A stretch of 20,601 nt of DNA from Thermoleophilia bacterium (GTDB taxonomy: Bacteria > Actinomycetota > Thermoleophilia > Gaiellales > Gaiellaceae), in the NCBI GenBank assembly GCA_025933895.1, contig JAICZB010000012.1, forward strand, positions 1-20,601. The letters are read 5' to 3'. Positions 1 to 9,122 of the stretch are shown here, in pieces. Within the stretch, counting starts at the first letter, position 1, and every line of letters begins with the position of its first letter. The position numbers and the translations under genes are program-made. Under the pieces are notes generated by a model, which was given only the letters and a program-made list of their open reading frames with translations, did no database searches and was not told the origin of the DNA.

Positions 1-757
<757 letters not shown>

Positions 758-761
<4 letters not shown>

Positions 762-1282
762 GCGGTGCGAAGGACGAAAGGCAGGTGCAGGACGAAAGGC
801 AGGTGCCTGGCACGGACGAGCCGAGCCAGGCACCAGAGGCGGAGCAGCCGGACGACGACCGGTTGCTCCGCCTCGCCGCCGACTTCGAGAACTACAAGAA
901 GCGGGCGGCGCGCGAGCGGCAGGAGTACGTCCAGCTCGCGAACGAGCGGCTGATCGGCGAGCTCCTGCCAATCCTGGACGACCTCGAGCGCGCGCTTGCG
1001 GCGGCCGAGCAGCACGAGGAAGCGCAGCTCGAGGAGGGCGTGCGCCTCGTCCACCGCTCGCTCGCGGGACTGCTCGAGCGCCACGGCGTGACGCCGATCG
1101 AGACCGAGGGTTGGTTCGACCCGCACGTCCACGAGGCGCTGCTCTCCCAGCCGTCGGAGGCGGAGGAGGGCTCGGTGCTCGACGTCGTCCAGAAGGGCTA
1201 CAAGCTCGGCGACCGCGTCGTCCGGCCCGCCCGGGTCGTCGTCGCGGGGCCGGCGCCGGAGGTACCCGAGGGCGATGGCTGA
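758..1282 (+). CDS. grpE: GrpE nucleotide-exchange factor
   Basis: Cytoplasmic co-chaperone that releases ADP from DnaK. The 174-residue product starts at a GTG inside the dnaK stop region (GTGA overlap); a GAGGAGG stretch at 741-747 could serve as ribosome site. A charged, probably disordered N-terminus (about residues 1-38) is followed by the long dimerisation helix (LLRLAADFENYKKRAARERQ) and the C-terminal beta domain with the family signature around GYKLGDRVVRPARVVV. The size is typical. The unusual part is the N-terminus: it carries the duplicated peptide KDERQVQ/DERQVP, encoded by an exact 18-bp tandem duplication, followed by a 10-bp inverted repeat. This suggests a repeat element was accommodated in a tolerant part of the protein. 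The end overlaps dnaJ by eight bases. Confidence 0.97.
771..806 (+). repeat. Exact 18-bp tandem duplication inside grpE
   Basis: The 18-mer aggacgaaaggcaggtgc occurs twice with no gap, at 771-788 and 789-806. Being 6 codons long it keeps frame and duplicates the peptide KDERQV/QDERQV. Each copy contains the box ACGAAAG (774-780, 792-798), which also occurs three times in the non-coding gap after clpB. Confidence 0.95.
802..834. repeat. Palindromic GGTGCC-type inverted repeat inside grpE
   Basis: GGTGCCTGGC at 802-811 and its exact reverse complement GCCAGGCACC at 825-834 flank a 13-nt loop, giving a 10-bp stem in the mRNA. The left arm region is itself a short palindrome, GTGCC-T-GGCAC (803-813). 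The whole lies in the codons for the disordered N-terminus of GrpE. It resembles the GGTAGC-A-GCTACC palindromes at 5485 and 5559 in design (six-base arms around one base, beginning GGT and ending ACC). Confidence 0.85.
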
Positions 1283-2348
1283 CTCGCTCTACGACACGCT
1301 CGGCGTGAAGAAGGACGCGTCCGCCGGCGAGATCAAGAAGGCGTACCGGAAGCTTGCGCGCCAGTACCACCCGGACACGAATCAGGGGGACAAGGCCGCT
1401 GAGGAGCGCTTCAAGCAGGTGCAGACGGCGTACGACGTCCTCTCGGACGACGAGAAGCGGAAGGCGTACGACCGCTTCGGCTCGACGAACGGGCGGGGCG
1501 CTCCGGGCCCCGGCGGCGTCAACGTCGACTTCGGCGATTTCGACTGGGCGGGGAACCTGGGCGATATCTTCGGCGGGCGCTTCGGTGACATCTTCGGTGG
1601 CGGCACGCGGGGACGTGGCCGAACTCAGCCGGTCCGCGGTGCGGACGTCGAGACTCAGGTACGGCTCTCCTTTGAGGACTCGTTGCACGGGACCGAGGTG
1701 AAGGTGCCGGTCGAGCTGACCGCCGCCTGCTCGCAGTGCGGCGGGACCGGCGCGGAGCCCGGCACGGCCCCCGTCATCTGCCCGGAATGCAACGGGCGCG
1801 GTGTGATCTCGGAGTCGCAGGGCCTGTTCGCGCTGTCGCAGCCGTGCCCGCGCTGCCGCGGCAACGGCACCGTGATCGAAAAGCCGTGCTCGAAGTGCCA
1901 CGGCTCCGGCCGCGAGCGGCGCCGGCGCACGTTCAACGTGAAGATCAAGCCGGGCGTGAAGGACGGCACGAAGATCCGGCTCAAGGGGAAGGGCGAGGCC
2001 GGTCAGCACGGTGGGCCGAGCGGTGACCTGATCGTCGTCACGCGCGTCGAGTCGTCCCCGACCTACGAGCGTCGCGGTGACGACCTGATCGTGCAGGTTT
2101 CCGTCTCCTTCCCGACGGCGGCCCTCGGCGGCAAGGTCGACGTGCCGACGCCGGAAGGCACCGTCTCGCTCAAGATCCCCGCCGGCTCGGAGGACGGCAA
2201 GCTGCTGCGGATCAAGGGCCGCGGCGCGCCGAAGCTCAGCGGCTCCGGCAAGGGCGACGTGCTGGCACGTGTCCGCATCCAGGTGCCGAAGCGCATGAAC
2301 AAGAAGGAACGCGAGCTCCTCGAAGAGCTGCAGAAGGCGGTCGGCTGA
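1275..2348 (+). CDS. dnaJ: DnaJ (Hsp40) co-chaperone, type I
   Basis: J-domain protein that delivers substrates to DnaK and stimulates its ATPase. The 357-residue product has all class I parts: J domain (residues 4-69) with the HPD motif at 32-34; a Gly/Phe-rich linker with repeated GDIFGG units (about 75-120); and a zinc-finger domain with four CxxCxGxG motifs beginning at C152, C169, C191 and C205. The C-terminal substrate-binding domains follow (for example LKIPAGSEDGKLLRIKGRG). ATG lies eight bases inside grpE, preceded by a GAGGG ribosome-site-like stretch. The stop overlaps the next gene as ATGA. Many actinomycetes have two dnaJ genes; this is the one in the dnaK operon. Confidence 0.97.
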   Translation: MADSLYDTLGVKKDASAGEIKKAYRKLARQYHPDTNQGDKAAEERFKQVQTAYDVLSDDEKRKAYDRFGSTNGRGAPGPGGVNVDFGDFDWAGNLGDIFGGRFGDIFGGGTRGRGRTQPVRGADVETQVRLSFEDSLHGTEVKVPVELTAACSQCGGTGAEPGTAPVICPECNGRGVISESQGLFALSQPCPRCRGNGTVIEKPCSKCHGSGRERRRRTFNVKIKPGVKDGTKIRLKGKGEAGQHGGPSGDLIVVTRVESSPTYERRGDDLIVQVSVSFPTAALGGKVDVPTPEGTVSLKIPAGSEDGKLLRIKGRGAPKLSGSGKGDVLARVRIQVPKRMNKKERELLEELQKAVG

Positions 2349-2626
2349 TGGATGACGAGCTGCTCAAGCAGGGGCCGCGCGAGGCGCCCGAGCCGGAAAC
2401 AGCCGAGGAGCGCTCGCGCCGAACCGGACTCAAGACCGCGGGCGGCGGGGTCGCCGCCGGCGGGATCGGGCTCGCGAAGGCCGGCATCCTCGGCAAGTTC
2501 TTCCTCTGGTGGTTCGCTTGGAACGGCGCCATCGACGCCTGGCGGCTCGGCGGCTGGATCGGCGCAGCGCTCGTGGCTGCCGCGATCGCCGCCTACGTCG
2601 TCTACCGCCGGAAGCAGGTCGCTTGA
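2348..2626 (+). CDS. Small membrane protein of unknown function inside the chaperone operon
   Basis: A 92-residue protein I cannot assign to a family. The start (ATGA overlap with the dnaJ stop) and the end (TGATG overlap with the hspR start) show it is translated as part of the operon. It has an acidic, Pro/Glu-rich N-terminus (about residues 1-24), then a Gly/Ala-rich hydrophobic stretch leading into FFLWWFAWNGAIDAW (about 30-65) and a clear second membrane segment, IGAALVAAAIAAYVV (about 71-86), ending in RRKQVA. Two membrane passes with both ends in the cytoplasm are plausible. Base composition matches its neighbours. Actinobacterial operons usually go straight from dnaJ to hspR, so this is an extra member; a link between heat stress and the membrane is only an inference. 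Confidence 0.85.
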   Translation: MDDELLKQGPREAPEPETAEERSRRTGLKTAGGGVAAGGIGLAKAGILGKFFLWWFAWNGAIDAWRLGGWIGAALVAAAIAAYVVYRRKQVA

Positions 2627-2994
2627 TGGAGACCGCCGACCGCCCCATCTACATGATCTCGGTCGCCGCCGAGCTCGTCGGGATGCATCCGCAGACGCTT
2701 CGGATGTACGAGACGAAGGGTCTCGTGCGGCCGCATCGCACTCCCGGCGGGACGCGTCTCTACTCCGAGGCGGATGTCGAGCGGCTGCGGATCGTGCAGC
2801 GGCTGACCTCCGAGCTCGGCCTCAACCTCGCGGGCGTCGAGTTGGTGCTGCGGCTCGAGGACGAGCTCCGGAAGGCACACGCGCAGATCGACCGGCTGCA
2901 GCGGCAACACCGCCGCGACGTCCAGAAGGTGCACAAGCAGTACCGCCGCGATCTCGTGCTCGTGCGCGAGGAGCGGCTACCGGAAAGGCAGTAG
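2626..2994 (+). CDS. hspR: HspR, MerR-family heat-shock repressor
   Basis: Repressor of the dnaK operon; in Streptomyces HspR binds HAIR operators with DnaK as co-repressor. The 122-residue product starts at an ATG overlapping the previous stop. An in-frame extension upstream exists but is arginine-rich and overlaps the preceding gene, so I reject it. A MerR-type winged helix covers residues 8-75 (ISVAAELVGMHPQTLRMYE, then KGLVRPHRTPGGTRLYSEAD), followed by a helix/coiled coil (about 82-112) rich in Arg, Glu and Gln. PIYMISVAAEL matches HspR rather than metal-sensing MerR proteins, and there are no metal-binding cysteines. Autoregulation from the operon promoter outside the window is expected; no full HAIR operator (CTTGAGT-N7-ACTCAAG) was seen inside it. 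Confidence 0.93.
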   Translation: METADRPIYMISVAAELVGMHPQTLRMYETKGLVRPHRTPGGTRLYSEADVERLRIVQRLTSELGLNLAGVELVLRLEDELRKAHAQIDRLQRQHRRDVQKVHKQYRRDLVLVREERLPERQ

Positions 2995-3002
2995 AGGAAC
3001 AC

Positions 3003-5474
<2,472 letters not shown>

Positions 5475-5484
5475 GAATTCAGAC

Positions 5485-5582
5485 CGGTAGCAGCTACCGC
5501 ACGAAAGCTTCACCGAAGGATGACGAAAGTGCACGCGGCGGCTCGCCGAGCCGAAACTCGGTAGCAGCTACCTTGACGAAAG
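5485..5582. repeat. Palindromic GGTAGC repeats with ACGAAAG boxes after clpB
   Basis: CGGTAGC-A-GCTACCG (5485-5499, 7-bp arms) and a second copy CGGTAGCAGCTACC (5559-5572) lie 74 bp apart in the 146-bp gap between clpB and the next gene. Each is followed within 2-4 bases by ACGAAAG (5501-5507 and 5576-5582), and a third ACGAAAG lies between them (5523-5529). A separate small hairpin, CGGCTC-GCC-GAGCCG (5539-5553), sits between the copies. No T-run follows any of these, so a classical intrinsic terminator is not evident, though the structures may help end the heat-shock transcript. The layout looks like a REP-type dispersed repeat. Confidence 0.8.
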
Positions 5583-5607
5583 GGTCACGCCAGTCGGTTG
5601 GCGGGCG

Positions 5608-5613
5608 TAGCCT
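5608..5613 (+). promoter_or_regulatory. Putative leaderless -10 (TAGCCT) for mqnB-like gene
   Basis: TAGCCT ends 7 nt before ATG 5621 and no ribosome site is visible. A 6-bp inverted repeat (GGCGGG 5600-5605, CCCGCC 5614-5619) encloses it. No clear -35 is seen. Confidence 0.45.
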
Positions 5614-5620
5614 CCCGCCG

Positions 5621-6154
5621 ATGCTGGTCGTCGCGGCAACGGAGCGGGAGCTCGTGCTCCTGGACGCGTTCGACACGTTCTGCTGCGGGATCGGCCCGGT
5701 CGAGGCGGGACTCCAGACCGCACGCGCGCTCGCGGAGCGCCGGCCGGAAGCAGTCGTCCACGTCGGGATCGCCGGCTCGCGGACGCTCGAGCCGCCGGCG
5801 CTCGTGCTCGGGAGCGAGGCGGTCTACTGCGACGTGATCGATCCGGGCTCGACGCTGCCTCGCGTCGAGCGGGCCAAGCCGGATGCAGCGTTGCTCGAGC
5901 GGACGCGCGCCGCACTCCCCGAGGCGCACGTCCTCCCGATCGCGACCTGCGGCAAGGTCGGCGGCGGGACGGGTTTCGGCGTCGAGGCGATGGAGGGCTT
6001 CGGCGTGCTCCGCGCGTGCGAGCTCGCGGGCGTGCCGGCCGTCGAGCTGCGCGCGATCTCCAACTCGCCGGACGAGGCGGATCGCACGCTCTGGCGCTTC
6101 GACGACGCGTTCGCCGCGCTTGCCGAGGCTCTACAGCGTCTCGACGTCCTCTAG
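5621..6154 (+). CDS. mqnB: Futalosine hydrolase-like nucleosidase (MqnB family)
   Basis: Purine nucleoside phosphorylase/hydrolase superfamily; MqnB cleaves hypoxanthine (or adenine, from aminodeoxyfutalosine) from the precursor in the futalosine route to menaquinone. The 177-residue product has the fold's first strand with acidic residues (VVAATEREL, E8/E10), the phosphate-loop region CCGIGPVEAG, VVHVGIAGS, the ribose-binding signature GVEAMEGFGVLRAC, and RAISNSPDEADRTLW near the end. Asn in ISN, followed by DR..W, is the MqnB pattern; MTA/SAH nucleosidases have catalytic Asp (ISD) there. At 177 residues it is shorter than many family members. No other futalosine genes are in the window, so the pathway assignment is an inference. 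Its end overlaps the convergent cupin gene by 24 bp. Confidence 0.75.
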   Translation: MLVVAATERELVLLDAFDTFCCGIGPVEAGLQTARALAERRPEAVVHVGIAGSRTLEPPALVLGSEAVYCDVIDPGSTLPRVERAKPDAALLERTRAALPEAHVLPIATCGKVGGGTGFGVEAMEGFGVLRACELAGVPAVELRAISNSPDEADRTLWRFDDAFAALAEALQRLDVL

Positions 6155-6526
6155 GAACTCTGCGTTGCCGTGCTTCGACGGGGCGCCGTAGACGAACACC
6201 AGGATCTCCTCGTCCGTCTCGTTCCGCATCTGGAGCGGTGTCCCCGGGTGGACGACAACGACTCCGCCGGGCTCGACGTCCACCAGTTCCCACGGCTCGC
6301 CGAGGAGCATCGTCAACGTGCCGCGCAACGGGACGAAGACCTCCTCCTGATCCGGGTCGAGATGGCGGCGGCCTCGCGTGTGCGCCGGATAGCGCCACAT
6401 CCGTCCCCGCGACTCGGTCATCCGCGCGAGCTCGGTCAGCCCGGCGGCATGCCGCGGCGCCTGCCCTTCGTGCGCGGGCCGCTCCTCCCACTCGAGGTCG
6501 CCGTGATGGACGACGTCGTACGCCAC
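6131..6526 (-). CDS. Cupin-domain protein
   Basis: A 131-residue single-domain cupin of unknown substrate. The GTG start at 6526 is chosen because a TAGGAT -10 ends exactly 6 nt upstream. The first cupin motif is reduced (RRHLDPDQEEVFVPLRG: H55, E61/E62, G69), lacking the usual first HxH pair. The second is present as PGTPLQMRNETDEEILVFVYG, with Asn rather than His at the metal position, so metal binding may be weak or altered. The Glu-Pro-rich turn EPGGVVVVHPG is typical for the fold. The gene converges on and overlaps the mqnB-like gene by 24 bp and diverges from the DUF488 gene with only 17 bp between starts. Similar small cupins often bind sugars or act as isomerases, but nothing here fixes a reaction. 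Confidence 0.85.
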   Translation of the reverse strand: MAYDVVHHGDLEWEERPAHEGQAPRHAAGLTELARMTESRGRMWRYPAHTRGRRHLDPDQEEVFVPLRGTLTMLLGEPWELVDVEPGGVVVVHPGTPLQMRNETDEEILVFVYGAPSKHGNAEFLEDVETL

Positions 6527-6531
6527 GGCGG

Positions 6532-6538
6532 CATCCTA
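6532..6538. promoter_or_regulatory. Overlapping divergent -10 elements of the cupin and DUF488 genes
   Basis: On the minus strand TAGGAT (6538-6533) ends 6 nt before the cupin GTG (6526). On the plus strand CATCCT (6532-6537) ends 6 nt before the DUF488 GTG (6544). The two hexamers share five base pairs. The whole intergenic space is 17 bp (6527-6543), leaving no room for a ribosome site on the cupin transcript; ACGGAG before the plus-strand start could be read as a weak one. Confidence 0.5.
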
Positions 6539-6543
6539 CGGAG

Positions 6544-7065
6544 GTGCGCGCCTTCACCGTCGGTCACGGCACCCGGCCGATCGACGAGCTCCTCGAGGTG
6601 CTCGCCGAGGCCGGCGTCAGGACGCTCGTCGACGTGCGGCGCTTCCCGAGCTCGCGCCGGCATCCGCAGTTCAACCAGCCGGCGCTCGCTGCTGCGCTCG
6701 AGGGCGCGGGCATCGCCTACCGTCACGCCGTCGAGCTCGGCGGCCGCCGCAGCGGAGAGCCCGGGGAGGAGCGCTTCGCATGCATCCGGGTCGCGGCGTT
6801 CCGCAGCTACGCCGCGCGGATGGCGGCGCAGGAATGGCAGGACGCGCTCGCAGCTGCGCTCGCCGAGCCGGAGCCGTGCTTCATGTGCGCCGAGACCCTC
6901 TGGTGGCGCTGCCACCGGCGTCTGATCGCCGAGCTCCTGCACGCGCGCGGCCACGAGGTCGTCCATCTCCTTCGCCCGGGACACAGCGAGCGACACCGCC
7001 CGTGGGAGCCGATCTCGGAGACGCGCGACGGCATCCTCCACCTGTGCGGCGAGCCGGTGGCGTAG
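6544..7065 (+). CDS. DUF488 domain-containing protein
   Basis: A 173-residue cytoplasmic protein of the DUF488 family, whose biochemical role is not settled. Family hallmarks are clear: N-terminal FTVGHGTRPIDELLEVL, then TLVDVRRFPSSRRHPQFN, and the conserved cysteine/histidine block CFMCAETLWWRCHRR (C112, C115, C123, H124, R125), which is the most diagnostic part. GTG 6544 is chosen because the protein begins right at the conserved strand and the divergent cupin gene starts 17 bp away; the same frame is open further upstream, but that stretch is antisense to the cupin gene. The next gene starts 20 bp downstream with its own putative -10. Confidence 0.88.
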   Translation: MRAFTVGHGTRPIDELLEVLAEAGVRTLVDVRRFPSSRRHPQFNQPALAAALEGAGIAYRHAVELGGRRSGEPGEERFACIRVAAFRSYAARMAAQEWQDALAAALAEPEPCFMCAETLWWRCHRRLIAELLHARGHEVVHLLRPGHSERHRPWEPISETRDGILHLCGEPVA

Positions 7066-7071
7066 CCGCGC

Positions 7072-7077
7072 TACCGT
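7072..7077 (+). promoter_or_regulatory. Putative leaderless -10 (TACCGT)
   Basis: TACCGT ends 8 nt before ATG 7086, in the 20-bp gap after the DUF488 gene. No Shine-Dalgarno sequence is visible between hexamer and start. Confidence 0.4.
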
Positions 7078-7085
7078 CCTCCGCG

Positions 7086-7715
7086 ATGGCCGAGTTGCGT
7101 CCCGTCGCACTTCCCCCCTCCGAGCGGACGATCGGACAAGTCGTTGCCGAGTCGATCCGGATCTACGGTGAGCACTTCTGGCAGTTGCTGCCGCTGGGCC
7201 TCGTCGTAGTCGGCGTGGACGCCGCGACTTTGCACCGAAGCCTCGGTGTCCAGACATTGATCCTCTGGTCCTTTGCTCCGCTCTTCGCCGGCGCCTACGT
7301 CCGCGCTACGACGGTCGTGCGAAATGAGCCCTGGAGATGGGCCGCATTCTGGGCCGGCTTGATGGTCTTCCTGCCCTTCCCGGTTCTCCTGCGCCTCTAC
7401 ATCCTTCCGGGCCTGGCGTGGTTCGGGCTACTCGGGCTCGCCGTTCCGGCCGCGGTGGCGGAGGGCCTCGGCGTCCGGGATGCGCTCCGCCGAGGCTGGC
7501 AACTCGCGCGTGCCGATTCGGTCCACGCCGTCGCCGGACTGGTCACGCTCGGACTCGTGTACTTCGTTTCGCGCTATGCCCTCCTCGTCCTCATTCACGG
7601 CTTCGGAGGTCAGGGGCAAACCGGCGCTGCGATGATCGCCGACCTCGTCCTGGCACCGCTCGTCTTCGTCGGAGCCGTGCTCCTCTATGAAGACCAGGCC
7701 GCAAGGGTCGAGTAG
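7086..7715 (+). CDS. Polytopic membrane protein of unknown function
   Basis: The 209-residue product has about five to six hydrophobic segments: LLPLGLVVVGVDAATL (near 35-50), TLILWSFAPLFAGAYV (58-75), WAAFWAGLMVFLPFPVLL to LGLAVPAAVAEG (84-130, probably two passes), AVAGLVTLGLVYFVSRYALLVLI (145-170) and LVLAPLVFVGAVLLYE (185-202). The N-terminal PPSERTIGQVVAESIRIYGEHFWQLL and the cytoplasmic loop VRDALRRGWQLARADSVHAVAG resemble a broad class of bacterial membrane proteins of unknown function (glycerophosphoryl-phosphodiesterase membrane-domain or DUF975-like), but I cannot place it firmly. Its TAG stop forms part of the putative -10 hexamer of the following GYD gene. Confidence 0.85.
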   Translation: MAELRPVALPPSERTIGQVVAESIRIYGEHFWQLLPLGLVVVGVDAATLHRSLGVQTLILWSFAPLFAGAYVRATTVVRNEPWRWAAFWAGLMVFLPFPVLLRLYILPGLAWFGLLGLAVPAAVAEGLGVRDALRRGWQLARADSVHAVAGLVTLGLVYFVSRYALLVLIHGFGGQGQTGAAMIADLVLAPLVFVGAVLLYEDQAARVE

Positions 7716-7718
7716 GCT
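7713..7718 (+). promoter_or_regulatory. Putative leaderless -10 (TAGGCT) for the GYD gene
   Basis: TAGGCT ends exactly 6 nt before ATG 7725; its first three bases are the stop codon of the upstream gene. No ribosome site is visible. Confidence 0.45.
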
Positions 7719-7724
7719 CCGGCC

Positions 7725-8009
7725 ATGCCGATCTACATCCTGCTTTCGCGGGTCTCGCAGCAGGGCGTGCAGACGCTCCAGAGCAATCCGGCGCGGCTAC
7801 AGGAGGTCAACCGCGACGTCGAGGAGCTGGGGGCGAAGGTGCTCCACCAGTGGGCGACGCTCGGCGAGTTCGACTTCGTCAACGTCGTGGAGGCGCCCGA
7901 CAACGCGACGATCGCAAAGGTCTCCGTCGCTCTCGGCGCTCGCGGCTCGACCCGGGTCCAGACGCTTTCCGCGCTGACCATCGACGAGTTCGTCCAGACG
8001 ATCCAGTAA
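7725..8009 (+). CDS. GYD-domain protein
   Basis: A 94-residue protein of the GYD family, small alpha/beta proteins of unknown function with a ferredoxin-like fold. It has the usual start MPIYILLSRVSQQGVQTL, a central VNRDVEELGAKVLHQWATLGEFDFVNVVEAPDN with the family's G-x-(Y/F)-D signature as GEFDF, and DNATIAKVSVALGARGSTRVQTLSA at the end. Length is typical. The TAA stop abuts the stop of the convergent minus-strand gene (8010) with no bases between. It probably forms its own transcription unit. Confidence 0.9.
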   Translation: MPIYILLSRVSQQGVQTLQSNPARLQEVNRDVEELGAKVLHQWATLGEFDFVNVVEAPDNATIAKVSVALGARGSTRVQTLSALTIDEFVQTIQ

Positions 8010-8249
8010 CTACTCGTCGACCGCGACGCGGCGGACGGTGACGCCCCAGGCTGCGCCGCCGGCGAACAGCTCGTCGGGGTCGACCCGGCCGAGCCAGCCG
8101 AGGAAATGCGGCTCGGGATCGTCCTCCGTGCAGCCGTACACCGCGGGGTAGACGTCCGGTGCGGGCGGCTCGTCCTTCCCGCGTGCGGCCTCCTCGGCAC
8201 GGCGCTCGGCCTCCTCGGCGGCCGGCCCTTCCATGTAACCGCGCGGCAT
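8010..8249 (-). CDS. Small hypothetical protein (79 aa)
   Basis: A 79-residue protein I do not recognise. The N-terminal part is Ala/Glu/Arg-rich and charged (EGPAAEEAERRAEEAARGKDEPPAP). The rest has conserved-looking residues, VYPAVYGCTEDDPEPHFLGWLGRVDPDELFAGGAAWGVTVRRVAVDE, with no membrane segment or signal. ATG 8249 is preferred because a TACTCT -10 ends 6 nt upstream; an internal ATG at 8234 would lose only five residues. It is convergent with the GYD gene, with the two stops adjacent, and divergent from the ABC ATPase gene with a 30-bp gap. The non-random C-terminal half and the promoter-like spacing support it as a real gene. Confidence 0.7.
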   Translation of the reverse strand: MPRGYMEGPAAEEAERRAEEAARGKDEPPAPDVYPAVYGCTEDDPEPHFLGWLGRVDPDELFAGGAAWGVTVRRVAVDE

Positions 8250-8255
8250 GGGAGG

Positions 8256-8273
8256 AGAGTAGTGCCGTACCCT
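8256..8273. promoter_or_regulatory. Back-to-back divergent -10 elements (79-aa gene / ABC ATPase)
   Basis: In the 30-bp gap between divergent starts, TACTCT on the minus strand (8261-8256) ends 6 nt before ATG 8249 and TACCCT on the plus strand (8268-8273) ends 6 nt before ATG 8280. Only six bases separate the two hexamers. Neither gene has a ribosome site on its predicted transcript. Confidence 0.5.
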
Positions 8274-8279
8274 CGCCCG

Positions 8280-9122
8280 ATGCCGCAAGCTCTCGCCGTC
8301 CACGCGCTGGAGAAGCGCTACGGACCCGTCCAGGCGCTGAAGGGCGTCGACCTCTCGGTGGAGGAGAGCGAGCTCGTGGGGCTGCTGGGGCCGAACGGCG
8401 CCGGCAAGTCGACGCTCGTGAAGATCGCGGTCGGCCTCGTGCGGGCCTCGCGTGGCCGGGCCGAGGTCGTGGGCGCGCGTGCCGGCTCCCGTGCCGCGCT
8501 GGCCGAGCTCGGGTACCTCGCGGAGCTCTTTCGCTTCCCGGGCTGGTACACCGCCGACGAGGTCCTCGCTCTCCACCAGCGCCTGAGCCACTCCGACGGC
8601 GGGGCGGCGGAGCGGAAGCACTTGCTGGAGCGCGTCGCCCTCGCCGACGCCCGAAACCGCCGGGTCGACGGCATGTCCAAGGGGATGCAGCAGCGCCTAG
8701 GGATCGCGCAGGCGCTCGTCGGCTCGCCGCGCGTCCTCGTCCTCGACGAGCCGACCTCGGCGCTCGACCCCGCGGGCAGGCGCATCGTGCGCGTCCTGCT
8801 CGAGGAGTTACGCGACCGCGGCGCCTCCGTGCTCCTCAACTCGCACCTGCTCTCCGAGATCGAGCTCGTCTGCGACCGCGTCGCCATCCTCCGGGCCGGC
8901 GAGGTCGTCGCGGCCGGATCGCCGGACGAGCTGTCGCAGCCGCGCGGCGTCGAGCTCGAGACAGACGAGGGAGTGCGCACGGTCGAGGGCGCCGCACGGG
9001 AGGATGCGGCGCGGCTCGTCGCCGAAGCGGTCGCCGCCGGCCGCCGCGTCTACGGCGTCCGCGTCCTCACCTCCACCCTGGAGGAGACGTACCTCGAGGC
9101 GGTAGGGGACGAGGTGTCGTGA
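8280..9122 (+). CDS. ABC transporter ATP-binding protein
   Basis: The 280-residue nucleotide-binding subunit of an ABC-2 type exporter; substrate unknown. It has Walker A GPNGAGKST (37-45), the degenerate signature MSKGMQQR (132-139, the SKGM form common in ABC-2 exporters), Walker B LVLDEPTSALDP (D156, E157) and the H-loop NSHLLSE (H189). A C-terminal extension of about 75 residues follows, including TLEETYLEAVG, as in NatA/CcmA-like ATPases. The stop overlaps the permease GTG by four bases (GTGA), so the two subunits should be coupled and form one transporter, probably two ATPases and two permeases. No regulator lies nearby to suggest a substrate. Confidence 0.93.
   Translation: MPQALAVHALEKRYGPVQALKGVDLSVEESELVGLLGPNGAGKSTLVKIAVGLVRASRGRAEVVGARAGSRAALAELGYLAELFRFPGWYTADEVLALHQRLSHSDGGAAERKHLLERVALADARNRRVDGMSKGMQQRLGIAQALVGSPRVLVLDEPTSALDPAGRRIVRVLLEELRDRGASVLLNSHLLSEIELVCDRVAILRAGEVVAAGSPDELSQPRGVELETDEGVRTVEGAAREDAARLVAEAVAAGRRVYGVRVLTSTLEETYLEAVGDEVS

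Noticed and set aside
2428..2434. ACTCAAG, matching one half of the HspR HAIR operator, inside the small membrane-protein gene
   Set aside because: The partner half CTTGAGT is absent at the required 7-bp spacing (2414-2420 reads tcgcgcc), and the site lies in coding sequence inside the operon. A single 7-mer is expected by chance.
2509..2625. A longer N-terminus for HspR starting at 2509
   Set aside because: The extra 39 residues are Arg-rich, overlap the membrane-protein gene in another frame, and precede the ATG (2626) that gives the normal HspR N-terminus.
5539..5553. Hairpin CGGCTC-GCC-GAGCCG as an intrinsic terminator of the heat-shock operon
   Set aside because: No T-run follows and the stem is only 6 bp; in DNA of this GC content such stems are frequent. 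It is noted within the repeat feature but not called a terminator.
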